A DNA stretch of 64,000 bases, from positions 56,679,400-56,743,399 of the forward strand of contig OZ022507.1 of NCBI GenBank assembly GCA_963989385.1, in the 5' to 3' direction. Origin of the DNA: Ctena decussata (Eukaryota; Mollusca; Bivalvia; Lucinida; Lucinidae). Each line of letters opens with the position of its first letter. The first letter of the stretch is position 1. The notes below the pieces were generated by a model that saw nothing but the letters and a program-made list of their open reading frames with translations, had not been told where the DNA came from and made no database searches. Below, in pieces: positions 1 to 11,520 of this stretch. The translations under genes and the position numbers were made by a program.

Positions 1-830
1 AAACTTAGAAATGTCAGCGACGAAGGCAAAAAAAAAGAGAAATATTTTATTTCAGAGGGCCGTGAACGCTTTACCAAACGTACAAACTTGGGGATTCCGA
101 CAGTTTCAATGCTACCAGGGATTACAGAGAACATGCCAGTTGTAAGAAATCAAAAATTACTTTGTAGAATAGAATTATGACCATTTGAAGTTAGGTACTG
201 TCTTTTCCTCTGGCAACAACTTACCACGGTTCACATTTTAGGCCAGGTATAATGAACACGGTTCGCCAGAAATAACCAAGAATGTTTTAAACCAAAGAAA
301 ATCCATACCCTACTGTCTCTTACCCATTCGATTCTTATCTTTTATTGTTGTAAGTAACATATTTTGCCTCATGCTTGCAGATGGCCACTACTCGATCCGT
401 GCGGCATCGTGTATTGTCTCATTTGATGCACACATCTTGCTGTATCTGAACTGGTCTCTACATACGCGCGTATTTTTTTAAGTGATTGAAATATCTCACC
501 GAAACCGCTTGTCTACTATTCCTGCACTTGCTACTTTATACAAATGAGAAATCAATGCAGTACTAACATCAACATAAGAACAAGCATTAAGTTCTCTGCC
601 ACACACAGGTGAAAGACGTTATGATACATCATAAATATTGTTGAAAGGCATTAAAACGTTACACTCACCAGCGCTCTCCAAGCTGAAGGAGCCGTGAGCT
701 CATTCACCATGCAATCACTTAGCAATATAAGGGTTACATGCTCGATCCATTTCTTCTGTTATATTTTGGGAAAGACGTCCCATCTCAAAAGCATGATTAC
801 AATGTATAAGTGGGTCTGAACCCCAAACTT
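1..830. other. Unassigned AT-rich DNA
   Basis: I see no gene or clear repeat structure here. The first ~80 bases resemble short motifs near 39840-39880 (a tract reading agggccgtgaa followed by acc-aaac), so the window may start inside the tail of a dispersed repeat. Confidence 0.5.
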
Positions 831-839
831 ACATACACT

Positions 840-1028
840 CACACCTGGTTAACTATGTTTTCATGAATGTAACCAAACGAAAAGGAGCTGTTACGAAACG
901 AAAAAGAGTTATTGTTATCAAACGACCTGGTCATCAGGTCGTTTGGTAACTCCGACTTTTTTTCATTTCGTAACAGCTCTTTTTTAGTTTTGTAACAGCC
1001 TTTGTATATACATAGTTAACTGGGGGTG
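840..1028. mobile_element. Palindromic MITE with CAC/GTG ends and 5-bp TSD (ACACT)
   Basis: The left end reads CACACCTGGTTAACTATG. The reverse complement of the right end reads CACCCCCAGTTAACTATG. The interior is also a near-palindrome: both arms carry a tgttacgaaacgaaaa-type stretch, and the centre is an acgacctggtcatcaggtcgt hairpin. The element is bounded by ACACT at 835-839 and again at 1029-1033. There is no coding capacity, so it is a non-autonomous DNA transposon. A related right-hand part lies near 47680-47773. CAC termini with 5-bp TSDs point to a Transib/RAG-like or 5-bp-TSD hAT transposase; which one cannot be settled from this copy. Confidence 0.8.
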
Positions 1029-1775
1029 ACACTTGCGAACGCTTTACTGTGCATGAACGTTTGAATGTCTTTGCATAAACTTCACAAGTTTCTTATTTGA
1101 TGAAATTTGCATGTAAGCCTTATTCCCAGAGCGTTCACTGGAATTTCTGAGAAACCTTATCGAACCAACAAAACCACCCCCATCTTACAAACAGTCACAC
1201 AAAAACAGTCACACAAACCAACGGCTCATAGTGAAAACAAATCAGCCGGTTCATGAGAAATGGTGTCTTCAGGAGTACCGACCAGCGTAGACACAAGCCA
1301 GAATAGAGTTACTCACACTGATTTGAGGCTACCTATTTGGCAAAACTCTTCTGGAGACTTTGTTCTATCCATGCAGTGAACAATAAAGATGCTAAGACTG
1401 TGCGGATGCGCAGGCTAATTTATGTCTTCGTTATTCGCATATGGTGTAAAGCACGATTTGTTATGTCGCGCCTGAAATATAATCGCATATATGAAGTTCG
1501 ATGACTAAGGCGCACGTTCAAAGTCCAGCAGCCAGGATGGATGGATGGATAATTTGCGATTTTATGTCCTTTTCAACAGTATTTCAGTCATATCAGGACG
1601 ATGAAAGGGTGATAATGAAATGCTGTGTGCAATGGAACCGCGCTTACGGTAGGAAGCAGTCAAGAATGGCCGTCATCGTTCGCACACAGGTCAAACAAGC
1701 CTACACTTAGTATAGAGCCAGCTCTCACACAGTTTCAGCATATGTGCATCTGTGTGAACAAAAACAAATATGTTA

Positions 1776-1986
1776 CAGCCGTGTTTAGACGGACAGAATA
1801 CACCCGGGTGTGTATTTGCACCCTGGTGCAAATTGGCACCCCCGATTTTGCTTAAAACCTTTTTAGATGGACAAAGTACACCCCCAAGATGACTGATTCT
1901 ACCTACAAAACACCGTTTACATGGACAAAATGTACCCCGGGGGCAAATTTACACCCGGGTGTATTTTGTCCATCTAAACGCGGCTT
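1776..1986. mobile_element. Palindromic MITE, about 35-bp terminal inverted repeats
   Basis: The left terminus (agccgtgtttagacgg, then acaga) and the reverse complement of the right terminus (agccgcgtttagatgg, then acaaa) match for about 35 bp and run into acacccgggtgt in both arms. Internal copies of a tggacaaa-tacaccc motif add further symmetry. TA lies on both sides (1774-1775 and 1987-1988), consistent with a TA target, but the exact TSD is uncertain. No ORF of its own; the small open frame at 1625-1855 is incidental. Confidence 0.75.
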
Positions 1987-2071
1987 TAAGTGTCAACCTT
2001 AGCACGATCTTGTCAACGTAATACATGTATTACCAAGATGAGATGGGTAATATTACCAAGATGAGAAAGAT

Positions 2072-3278
2072 GGGTTCAGAGCCGGAAGAAGCACCACCGG
2101 GCAGATCTTCAACCTAAGAATCCTGTATGAAAAGTATCTCAAACGTCAGCAGATTACGTACCATGTCTTCATTGATTTCAAAAAAGCCTTTGATAGGGTA
2201 TGGCATGCAGCCTTATGGCCCACCATGCGGAAGTACAATATCAGTGCAAATCTAGTTCGCACCATTGAGCAGCAGTACGACAAGTGCAGTCCTGATGAAT
2301 GGCAGCACAGGAAAATGGTTCAGAACAACAGTTGTAGTAAGGCAAGGATGCCTTCTTTCACCCGCCCTCTTTAACAGTTTTCACGAACGGATCATGTTTG
2401 ATGCTCTGGAAGAACATGACGGACAGGTCAGCATAGGCGGCAGAAACATTACCAATCTGCGATTTGCCGATGACATAGACACTCTAGCTGAGGAAGAGCA
2501 GGAACTAGAAGCCCTAGTTGAAAGTCTCGACAAAACCTGCACAAGGTATAAAATGAAGATCAGTGCTGAGAAGACCAAACTGATGACAAACAGTGCAGAT
2601 GGCATCCAGAGGGAGATCATGTTACAAGGGCAGACGCTGGGTACCGTAATAAGCTTTAAATACCTTGTGGCAGTTGTCTCAGACGATGGCTCAAAACAAG
2701 AGGTTCTCTTAAGGACTGCACAAGCCACTTCAGCTCTTACCAAGCTGAAACCAAGTTGGAGAGATAACAACATATCTCTTGTATCAAAGGGAAACTTATG
2801 CGCTCCCTTGTCATTTTAATATTTCTGTATGCATGTGAATCGTGGACCTTAACAGCAGATGTGGAGAAAAGAACGCAGGTCTTTGAGATTAGATGCTACC
2901 GAAGGTTACTGAACATTACGTACAAGAACCATATAATCAATGAGAAGGTTCGCAGAAAGATCCAAGCAGCCATTGGAGAACATGTTGAACTCCTGACGCT
3001 GGTCAAGAAATGGAAACTAATGTGGTTTGGCCACGTCTCAAGATCTTCTGGTTTAGCAAAGATGGTTCTACAGGGCACAGTGAAAGGAAAAAGATGAAGA
3101 GGTAGATAGAAGAAGAGGTGGGAAGACAATATTAAAGAGTGGATAGGGATGGATTTTACCAGCTCAGCTAGGGAGCTGAAAAGAGGACAATGTGGAATGT
3201 GATTGTTTCGAAGTCATCTGTGGTGCCCCAACTTCCTAGTAAGGTTAAGGGATAGAATAGAATAGAATAGAATAGAGG
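2072..3278 (+). pseudogene. Decayed non-LTR retrotransposon (LINE), reverse transcriptase and 3' end
   Basis: Three reading frames must be followed to read this element. Frame one (from about 2072) gives a GRSTTGQIF stretch and an IDFKKAFD motif around 2170-2200, typical of RT motif A. A frameshift near 2275-2290 moves to the frame with VRQGCLLSPALF (motif B) and the catalytic FADD at 2463-2474. A second shift near 2800 continues into a C-terminal region (YACESWTL, then WFGHVSR, then stops and a KEWIGMD stretch), characteristic of the end of bivalve LINE ORF2 proteins. The 3' end is an (AGAAT)n run at about 3253-3278, as in LINEs with simple-repeat tails. The endonuclease half is missing. FADD is intact but the frame is broken, so this copy is dead. 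Exact clade (RTE-like or other) not resolved. Confidence 0.85.
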
Positions 3279-3533
3279 AGTCAGTTGTTTAGTAGACAAC
3301 ATCTTGAGAACGGAGCACGAGAATATGTCTAGGACCTCTTGCAACGGATAGACGAAGTGCGGATTACATGTATAACTCGACAACTCATTGTGAAAGCTGA
3401 ACGTTTTCGATTCTATCACTTAAAAATGCTGGAATAATATTATGGTTCTCCAATCCTCTATTCAGATTTCGTAAGTGTAACTAAGCCATATTGCTTCTGT
3501 CAAATGTCAATCAGTAGTTTATACCCGACCGAG

Positions 3534-3615
3534 GCGAGTTCAGCAGCCCCAGCGCTATCGGGCGCTCAGCTGAATAACTCTGACCACCACCAACCATCCA
3601 CACTGCTGAACTCGC
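3534..3615. repeat. Short inverted repeat with 13-bp arms
   Basis: GCGAGTTCAGCAG at 3534-3546 is repeated in perfect inverse at 3603-3615, around a 56-bp spacer containing a small cgggcgctcagctga hairpin. It could be a tiny MITE or a structured transcript motif. No TSD is evident. Confidence 0.5.
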
Positions 3616-4244
3616 ATCATGTTCATACCATTTAAAGGATGTTTGTTAGGTGTGTGCTTGCTATCACAAATATCTGCATCGCAAATAATGCAGTTTCAAG
3701 GAAATCGTGAGTGGTAACATCGATATTTTCTAAGGAATTGATATTTTACAAACTGTGTTCGTTGTTCCTGAAGTATGCTGACGAACCGCGTTCAGTTGTA
3801 TCATGACCCGTGGCATGTTGTGTCCAGGAACGAACTCAAGTATTCACCGTTCCATGGATTTGAACAACCGACAATAATTTTTCAGACGAATGCTTGCGAT
3901 GAATTAGAACCATAGACAATATACTATATCTACATAAATAAAAAAATAAGAAATAAGATGTCTTACATAGCCAAAAACTACAACCGAAATAGAAAATGGT
4001 AGATGAAATTGAACGAAATGTAAAGTTATGGGATTTATCTCTCATTTTAATGAACAAATCTCCGTGAAACTTCATTGCTTGCTACCAACTTTAGTCTGCT
4101 AACTTTTGAAAGTATTCATGTTCAAGGTTAAAAATAGCTGTTTTCTTACCTTAGGTAGTCCTATGACGTCACCAAATCGAACTGCGTTTGTTGTCTTCTG
4201 TCGCGTCCGTTGTCTCGGATAGCGAAACTAAAATTACTTAAGGA

Positions 4245-4390
4245 ATGAATTTCATTTTTCTGAGGTTTATCGAAGTGTAAACTACATTGGGTCACGTGCA
4301 AAGTGAATGAACCCCGAAGGGGTTCATGTCAACTTTGCTAGTGACCCAATGTAGTTTACACTTCGATAAACATCAGAAAAATTAAGTTCA
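4245..4390. repeat. Near-perfect hairpin/MITE, about 70-bp arms
   Basis: Two arms of about 70 bp share tttatcgaagtgtaaactac and gggtcac, and meet at an aaccccgaaggggtt centre. The structure could fold into a long hairpin. It abuts the CRE-rich repeat that follows. I could not fix a TSD. Confidence 0.7.
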
Positions 4391-4489
4391 TTGTTTATAT
4401 TTACATGCGTTTCAATCAAATCTTTCATGGAAAATCTTATATAAGCGCTAAAATTGAAGCAGTAAAACATGTACACGCAGTTTTCCTGC

Positions 4490-4690
4490 TAACAGCGGAA
4501 CGGCATGCATGACGTCATGACGTTGCTGACGTCCAATCAGGTTGTAGAGAGCCAATGTTTATTTTTACGTCATTGACGTCGCGTGTCTCAATGTAATTAT
4601 TGGAATGTAAACAACATTACATTCCTATGGTTTACTATAGGGCTTTTCAGTAAACACACCAAGAATGTAAATATTTGAATGTATATTTTG
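4490..4690. repeat. Dispersed repeat with clustered TGACGTCA-like sites (copy 1)
   Basis: The stretch gcatgacgtcatgacgttg, followed by gacgtcc, a catt-gacgtc motif and then a taaac-acatta segment with aatgtaaat, recurs in diverged form at 38860-39060. The density of gacgt half-sites is notable: they are CREB/ATF-type cores, but here they belong to a repeated sequence. No coding. Confidence 0.6.
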
Positions 4691-4870
4691 GAGGACGCAG
4701 GCACGGATCCAGACCACAACGTACTAGTGGGGCTCTAAATAATTGGTGGGGCTGGGTGGTACCGAGATGTATGTATGGGGGGGGGGGGGGGAGCTTGAAA
4801 ATGTAATATATATGACCTAGGGATCGATTTAATAGAAAATTTTGATAGAGTCTTTTTGCTTTTTGGCCTT

Positions 4871-4946
4871 GAAATTTATGTTGTGATATCTCATTAGAAT
4901 CGCCTCGCCGAGGCGATTATAATGAGATGTCACAACATATATTTCT
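4871..4946. repeat. Hairpin, 36-bp arms
   Basis: aatttatgttgtgatatctc is mirrored by gagatgtcacaacatatatt, around a cgcctcgccgaggcg centre. Probably a small fold-back repeat; no TSD found. A poly-G run (about 4777-4790) lies just upstream. Confidence 0.6.
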
Positions 4947-5129
4947 ATCTTACTAAAGATTTACTCATCGCATACTGTCATCAGATACTCCTTATTATCC
5001 GGAGGCTACCCTGAACCTGTTAAACATAACACAGGGGCCCAGATGGCGGGGTTTAAGCCCCAAAGCCCCCCCCCCCCCACCCCTGGATCCGGAGCTGAGA
5101 CGGATAAGTGTATACAGTCTCCTCTATAA

Positions 5130-5260
5130 ATTTCCTGATAAAAAGGCCCGATCGCTATGCAGGTTAACCGCTTGCGTGCAGATATAGCGGTCCCCGGTTC
5201 GAGACCAGCTAGAAACAAAAATCTTTCCAACCGTAAACGAGGTTCCACTGCACATAGTCT
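5130..5260 (+). repeat. Possible tRNA-like SINE fragment
   Basis: ggttcgagacc fits a pol III B box (GGTTCGANNCC) and sits at the end of a tRNA-sized, GC-richer patch. No matching A box is clear, so this may be a diverged fragment rather than a working promoter. Confidence 0.3.
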
Positions 5261-5344
5261 TCCATTAGCACCCCGTTCTGATATGACTGAAATACTGTTA
5301 AAAATGACGAAAAAACGCAAGTCATCCATCCATCCTAAAATGAC

Positions 5345-5521
5345 TGTTATGAATAGTAGTAGTAGTAGTGAACTCGGGTTTAACGTCCCACAAACAACAA
5401 GGTCATATGGAGACGGGACGTCGGTTTAAGGTCTCATCCAAAAGACCGGAGAAGCGGGAAATCGATCTTGCGACCCCTGGATTGGTAGTCTGGAGTTTTA
5501 TCCACTACACTACAGCCGCCC
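5345..5521 (-). repeat. tRNA-derived SINE with (ACT)n tail, family B
   Basis: On the minus strand the head reads ggctgtagtgtagtggataa (an A-box-like tRNA start), followed by actccagactaccaatcc and a gatcgatttccc B-box region. The tail reads gggacgttaaaccc, then (act)n, seen on the plus strand as (tag)n at about 5353-5369. This order of head, body, gacgttaaa motif and microsatellite tail is that of a SINE. Different family from the SINE at 6460. Confidence 0.6.
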
Positions 5522-6049
5522 TTCTGTTATGCATGGAATAAGAGAGATCATACTAGAAGTTACTGGTGTAGGTGCACAGGCTAATATCAGTCTTCGCTAG
5601 TCAGTCACGCCGTGTACCTTTCCTCCATGACTGGTTCGTGTAGGCAGTGACAAATTGGCAATAACTCGATCATAAAAAATGCAATATTTCAAATTATTCA
5701 ATTCGTTATATAAATGATTCAGTAAAAAATTTAAGCTACAAAAATGAGTTTCAAATGCAATTTGACAAAATTCCAAATTGCGTAATAAGATATTTATTAG
5801 CCAACTATGGGTAATTTTCATGATATAGAATGACGTCCCGAGAGGTGTTCAAAGAGAACTGCAGAGTGAATTTTCTTCCGTAGAAAACCAAAGCATTGGG
5901 ACAAGCAGTGCAGACCTAAATCACACTACTCTAACCCATTGCATTTTGGGTATTTTCTGTCGTCTGCTGAAATTGTCGTCTGCATCAAAATCAAGAATAT
6001 TTTGACAATGCTGGTCTGACCAACTCTTGTAGAAGTGATGTCTAGGCAG

Positions 6050-6112
6050 CAAACAGTTTGGATCTCAGATCAGGCCCCGTTTGTGGGGCCTGATCTGGAT
6101 CCAAACTGTTTG
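6050..6112. repeat. Hairpin, 29-bp arms
   Basis: caaacagtttggatc and gatcaggcccc pair with ggggcctgatc and gatccaaactgtttg around a gtttgt loop. The arm motif ataaacagtttggatct recurs singly at about 19396, so this is probably an end of a dispersed element. Confidence 0.6.
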
Positions 6113-6459
6113 TCCAGATACCCCTAAAGGGGTATTCTGCATGGAATGGGTCAAGGATTAGTCTGATCACGGTATACATTGTCTGCCATCTCGGGTGCAT
6201 CTTTCAGTTGCATTACTGTATTTTAAAACCAAAATGGCCCACTTGTAGAGTTTAATTAACATGGTACCTTTTTTAGATGGATGGAAAATACCGTTTAAGA
6301 GCCGACCAAATATGGTAGGGGTCGAAGACCTTTGTAGGATATTTCATCTGAATTAGATATTTTCTGTGACCACTCTAAAGAGTATGAACAGAAATTATAT
6401 TTAAAACCTATCTTACCTGCAGCTCTATTGTTACTTATCCGCCATTTATTCATAAGGGG

Positions 6460-6730
6460 GCCGGGCCGCGTAGCGCATTTGGTAGGACACCTGACCATAA
6501 GTCAACGGTCCTGGGTTCGAAACCCGGTCTGGCCACATACTTTCGTTTCTCCTTCCGCTGATTCAAGAAGGGCATTCAGATAATGGCGAAAGTATGTGTA
6601 CTTAGTACTGGTTAACCACGTAGGAGGTCTAAGCCTGCCCAGGAATAGTGTAGTTAGGCTAACTGACCGTCCCGACATGACCTTAGCTGCTTACCGTGGA
6701 CGTTTAGCATCAAATCAACCAACCAACCAA
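6460..6730 (+). repeat. tRNA-derived SINE, family A, copy 1
   Basis: The tRNA-like head carries an A box (tagcgcatttgg) and a B box (ggttcgaaacc at 6514-6524), with a CAT trinucleotide at the anticodon position, so a Met-like origin is plausible. A body follows (cttccgctgattcaagaagg, then a gtacttagtactggttaacc stretch), then a taccgtggacgtt element and a caa/ccaacc tail. Flanking sequence suggests a degenerate TSD around attcata/attcatta. The same family occurs at 22756, 29503 (minus), 37146 and 58850 (minus). Confidence 0.85.
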
Positions 6731-6962
6731 ATTCATTAGAGGAATAAAATTTTTAACATCCTGTTTGCTTTTCCGGACAAAAAAAACTTACTGTCTTATG
6801 GTAAAGAATTTGCTCCCTGAGGGTCAAATTCTCATCTTAAAGCGTTCCCCTCCTGAAATGGAATGCATAGCAAAAAATGATAGTTAAAGTGTACTCATTC
6901 ACCTTACTGTATACAGAGATAAGCAATGCTCTCCCCTATGTCCACTTACTCCATGGAACAAA

Positions 6963-7202
6963 AATGAGCCACGACACGAGGAAACAAAGAAAGTATTTGT
7001 GCGCAAGCGCAGACTCAGATCAGTCTGGGCATCCGCCCAATTTGATCAGACTCTTTGCTAAGCGCTCAAAGGGTAGCTAACGGTCTAAATGTTTCCATAT
7101 GGATAGCGAATACTCTGACCAGACTGGGAGGATGACCAGGCTCATCTGAGTATACGCTGGGCGCACAATCAATTTATTGGTTTTATCGTGTCGCGGCTCA
7201 TT
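6963..7202. mobile_element. MITE with TGAGCC(A/G)CGACACG termini
   Basis: aatgagccacgacacg at the left and the reverse complement of cgtgtcgcggctcatt at the right form TIRs. The arms then share tgtgcgc and a actcagat-agtctgg segment, giving a quasi-palindrome of about 240 bp. The small plus-strand open frame here (6877-7080) is a by-product. TSD not resolved. Confidence 0.65.
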
Positions 7203-7204
7203 AA

Positions 7205-8165
7205 TGTAAAAGTACAACTTCTAAGCAGGGTGCGAATCAACGTTCATTAACTTCCCGCTTTTAAGGTACTTCTAAATGTCAATATGACTTGGTACCTAAA
7301 ATATACGGGTGCTGTGTATTTAATAATATGCATTCTTACTCTGATTTACAGAAATAGTCATAAGATATGCATGTACTAGTTTAAATTCTTGTTGATGAAT
7401 GAAAAATAAACTTTCATTAAATTAGTTATACACTATATTGAACTTGGCCAAATTTTGGAAACGTAGAAATCCATTTTCCTCCATCAGAAATATATTTTTG
7501 CACCAATATATAGCATTATCCATGAACTAATGCAGCCGAAATGTATTTTTTTTTTCAACAAAAGGTCATTAAAAACTAACTTTCATGGTTTAAAGAACCT
7601 GAACAAACATGTTGATGAAACACACTGTGGCAGATGTTCATGTTATCTACTAGTGTGTGTCACAGTGGCAGGTGCTCTTGGTGTCACTGTGGTAGGTGTT
7701 CATGTTATCTACTAGTGTGTTAACCTGCCTCATGTATATGTTCTGCGCCAAGCTGGAATCTCTACTATTCCGGAATGGTACTACGCAAATTTTGAATTTT
7801 CACTTTGTTGCGAAAAGTGGAATTTTTACCTTGCGCAAGACAAATCCAGAAATGTCTCTGCGCAAAGTGGGAATCGGGACAAAGTGAGAATAATGTTTAG
7901 TTTTAGATTACATTTGATCCGTTCCCTTGGAGTAAGTACGCAAGTAAGTACGTGTAAGTAAGCTTTATTTAAAGAGGGTTACTCATGTGGCTTTTGCCAA
8001 TCTTCCATAAGGCCCCCTAAAAGTTCATGCATACAAACTTTTCAATTCAGCATCATGATAATAAATATGTGAAAAAAAATACAAATATGAAAATTTCAAT
8101 ACAAGTACACGCACACTCATACACGCACACACACATACGTACCCAGTAGGCACATTACGTCGAAA
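7205..8165. other. Unassigned, AT-rich; small tandem duplication at 7626-7723
   Basis: The only structure I see is a twofold repeat of gttcatgttatctactagtg with ctgtgg(c/t)ag(a/g)tg, a run of agtaagta motifs near 7930-7960 and a CA-rich tract at 8105-8140. Confidence 0.5.
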
Positions 8166-8177
8166 CGACGTTCATAA

Positions 8178-9116
8178 AAAAGCTTCATAAAAAACGTACA
8201 AAGCACGATTTATTGCCAATTCTAGTTCTTGTACTACTAGGGAAGATCACCTTTTTTAGTCTGTAACGAAAGAAACGCTTTCTTTACTCCTGAACACCAA
8301 AACCGATATAAACTTTGGTCATGTCACAATATGTGTGAAGCATTAACATACCTTTTAGATAATATTTACATTAGATTTGGTACAAAGATATACAGACAAA
8401 TTATTGGTATTCCGCTGGATACTAATTGTGCTCCTCTTGTAGCGGATTTGTTTCTTTTTTTGCAATGAAAGAGATTTCATGGCTTCTCTTTCTAATGATA
8501 GACACTCTGAAATTATTGAAACTTTTAACTCTACATCTAGATATCAAGCTGATCTTTTAAATATTGAAAATCCTTACTTTGAAAGCATGGTGAATCAAAT
8601 TTATCCACCTGAGCTGCAGTTAAACAAAGCTAATGCAGCCGATACTGAAGCCCCATATTTGGATTTATATTTATCTGTTTCAAGTGGATTTGTTTCATCC
8701 AAAATTTATAATAAACGCGATGACTTTGATTTTGACATAGTAAATTTTCCATCTTTGGATGGTGATGTTCCCTGTTCTACCTCTTACGGGGTTTACATTT
8801 TTCAACTTACTCGATTTGGTAGAGTGTCTAGTCATGTGACTGACTTCAATGCCCGTAATAAATTTTCAACTGCTAAGCTTCTCCAACAGGGCTATAGATA
8901 TCATAAACTTCGAAAAGCATTTTCAAAATTCTTTCGCCGACACTATAAGTTTCTAATTTCAATGTCGGATTAAAAAGTCTTTTGATACAGGGCCTATCGG
9001 AACCAGTATTTTATGGTGACTTAGTCTATAAGTTCAAAAGAATTGTAGGTAAGTCTGATTTTTCTGATCAGTTCAAGAAATTATCGTTCGTTACAAACGT
9101 ATTGGATATAATCTAA
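8178..9116 (+). pseudogene. Penelope-like element reverse transcriptase, copy 1 (broken)
   Basis: The C-terminal half of a PLE-type RT. It begins in the KLHK block (8178-8237), then jumps by an internal deletion to the region before the NCAP-type motif (IPLDTNCAPLVADLF at about 8410-8450). A frameshift in a T run near 8455-8465 leads to the 164-codon frame beginning 8479. The catalytic site that should read YxDD is Y-Q-A-D at 8542-8553 (tat caa gct gat), so the first aspartate is lost. Conserved blocks follow (YNKRDDFDFDIVNF, then TSYGVYIFQLTRFGR, then GYRYHKLRKAFSKF). A second frameshift near 8960 is needed to reach the final GLSEP-FYGDLVYKF block, ending at a stop at 9114-9116. The open 164-codon stretch is therefore a fragment, not a gene. 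A second copy lies at 20440-21910 (minus). Confidence 0.85.
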
Positions 9117-10480
9117 ATGTAATGCTACAGTCTGCACGTTGAGGGGTTAACCCAGTCATGGTTGAAAACTTTGCTTCCCTCTTTAATTGCACTCCGGTTG
9201 GTCAGGCATCAGACTCAACGATGGGTCCGACATAAAGCTACTTAATATAGTTGGTTGGGGCCGGAGTTTGCCTTTTCTCTTGTTTGGTTATTCGGGGTTC
9301 AACTGATAGTTTTCTTTTGCTCCTGTATTTCAGTGGTGTTGTCTGACTTCCCAGGGATATCCTGGTGTCGCAATCCGTTCTTCCTGTTGAGTCCTCATCT
9401 CTGATTCTTCATAGATCTTATCCGTGATTTGTTTGTTTCCGGTGATGATTCATTGATGATTTAGGAAACCTTCATGCAGACCAATCAGCTGACTTAATGT
9501 TTCAAAACATTGTAGAAGCAGAGGGCGAGGTTTGGGCCCAGTAAAACATCTTTAAGCCCTCCAGTTATTTATTGCTGAACGTACCTAGGCGGTACTTCTG
9601 TTGTGGTTCTTCACCTAATTGTGTCTTAGTCAATTCGTTTGTGTCTGCTAGCAATGTGGCCACATGTATATCTGCCCACTTTGCTTCCCGTTATATTTTA
9701 CAATAAAAATAGAAAATAGGTAAAAATAGTTGTTAAATGTTTTCCGTATAGTCTGTTTAGTCTGTTGAGTTGTACATGTTTTTTGTTGCGTTGAACCATT
9801 GCGGAAACGAAGGGTCCAGTGAAACATGTTTAAAGACACATTTTTGATTGCATAATACCTTAATGACTGTTTATTGATACATGCTGCTCAGAGATAAAAC
9901 ATCCCAGAAGACTTTTCACTGAAGTACATGTACGGGGCCAGACAAGGGGAAATAAGTTGTCAAGGGAGAAGACTGAATATGGTTATAAACAGATGATTAT
10001 TGGATTAGACTGTTTTGAAGACCCAGATAGAGCTGTGTTGAACAGTACTGTCATAACCTGCTCAAAACCTCTGTTTTTATATAAAAAAAGGGCTAATAAA
10101 AATATGCCATGTACTTAGGTACTCGTAAATTACAACATTCGCACAAACAGAAGACTCAGATCAGCATGTGCAGTCTTATCAGTCAGTCCTGTTTGCATAA
10201 CAGTCTACCATTCCTAAACAGCAAAATTGAAGACAGTTGACTATGATCAATTTACACAGATGTTACAGCTCATTTGAATATCTACTGTTTGTATTAAAAT
10301 TACGCCAAATCAGTCTGCTCAGCTAAAAAAAAGACCATGATCAGTCTACATAGAGGTGACAACTGATTTTAGATATACCGTTCACATGTGCTTCTTTCCC
10401 TGTTGGTTATGAGAGCGGAATGTGGGATTTGATTGTATTAATTCCTGATCATTGCCTATCTTTTTACTTTGAACCAATGT
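9117..10480 (+). mobile_element. PLE copy 1, 3' non-coding tail, interrupted
   Basis: After the RT stop, the sequence matches, in inverse orientation, the tail of PLE copy 2 (about 19560-20430). Shared segments include ggttggggccggagtttgcc and a aaacaaa-caggtgat type stretch, up to the aaaatagaaaatagg motif at 9711. Homology stops near 9735 and resumes at about 10385 with a tgcttctt-gttgg-gagagcgga segment. About 650 bp in between has no counterpart in copy 2 and is probably a later insertion. No ends of that insertion could be defined. Confidence 0.7.
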
Positions 10481-11104
10481 CTCTAAAATAGGCGAAAAAA
10501 ATCGTTTCACTGCAGAAGTACTTCATAATGGCAATTGTCGTGAGAAGTTAAAATATGGCTGAACTGATTTAGAACTTGTATAGTATGAATATTCTTACAT
10601 CATTTCGGGTCAATATTGTAGCCCCCCTGACTAGCCTGGTCCTTACAGACAAATTGGTACTATAAAAATTTCTTTTCCCTCATGTGTATACCCCTGCTTG
10701 TATACATGTATGTCGAAACGGGTCAACGGGAGAGAGGCGAGAATCACCATCATTATTTTCAATATTTCCATTTTATGTAAACGTTTATTAGCATAACTCT
10801 ATCTTTTGGCTGTTTATGCCTGCATTTGTAGGGTTAATTTATTCCAATACGACCTACCTAGGCAGTTACCGTTCAACGCTTTCACCTAATTGAAACCGCA
10901 TGTACATCGTAAACAATACGTCAAATCGAAAGTACATTTTACCCCCGCATTTCCATAACACTGCATTACCTCAGCCTCAAGCCGGTCCATTTCTAAACTT
11001 TGATCATTGCTGAACAACCTTCCATAGATAACTTTTTCTTAAATATCATTTTCACGCAATACCGGTCGATTTCATTTCCTTAATTAAAGACTTCAGAATT
11101 TTTA

Positions 11105-11520
11105 CATGGCGGCTTCGTTGCCACCGTCTGGGTGGTCATCCGGAATACTCGAACATCTCCGACTGCGCCATTATACAGCGCGTGCATTCGGGTTGACCAC
11201 GTTCCGACCATGTGACTGTTGTTGGTGTCGTCAACTGCCGTGATGACCTCACGATATCACGTGGTCCCAGGGACTATATAAGGCGAGACTCGCTGTGTTC
11301 GATCTGGTGTTGGACGGACACACGGCGCCAAGTGTGTGCAACTATGGTTACGCACCGTTGAGCCACTTGGGTAACGTCGATACGAGAATTGAACAGAACA
11401 GAACAGAACAGTTCGATCTGGTGTATTCGTATACTGACCCGGTGAAGTTGCTTCCCTTGGGACAACCATTCCAGACTGTTTTCTGTGAAACCACCCAACC
11501 TATCCTGACAGTTTAAATAA
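11105..11520 (+). repeat. Dispersed GC-richer repeat with TATA box (possible LTR or SINE promoter)
   Basis: A cgcgtgcattcgg/acgtggtccc segment precedes tatataagg at 11275-11283. Downstream, at 11317-11395, is a block containing gtgcaactatggttacgcac, gagccac and ggtaacgtcgatacga that recurs at 36340-36415 and, more weakly, at 25943-26020. Local composition contrasts with the AT-rich flanks. A TATA box upstream of a repeated block suggests a pol II promoter of a retroelement, for example a solo LTR, but no second LTR or coding partner was found. An agaac triple repeat sits at 11394-11410. Confidence 0.5.

Noticed and set aside
6460..6540. Functional tRNA genes (also at 22760, 30110, 37150, 40890, 41350, 59010)
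   Set aside because: The tRNA-like parts are heads of SINEs with shared bodies, tails and TSDs; several have damaged anticodon arms.
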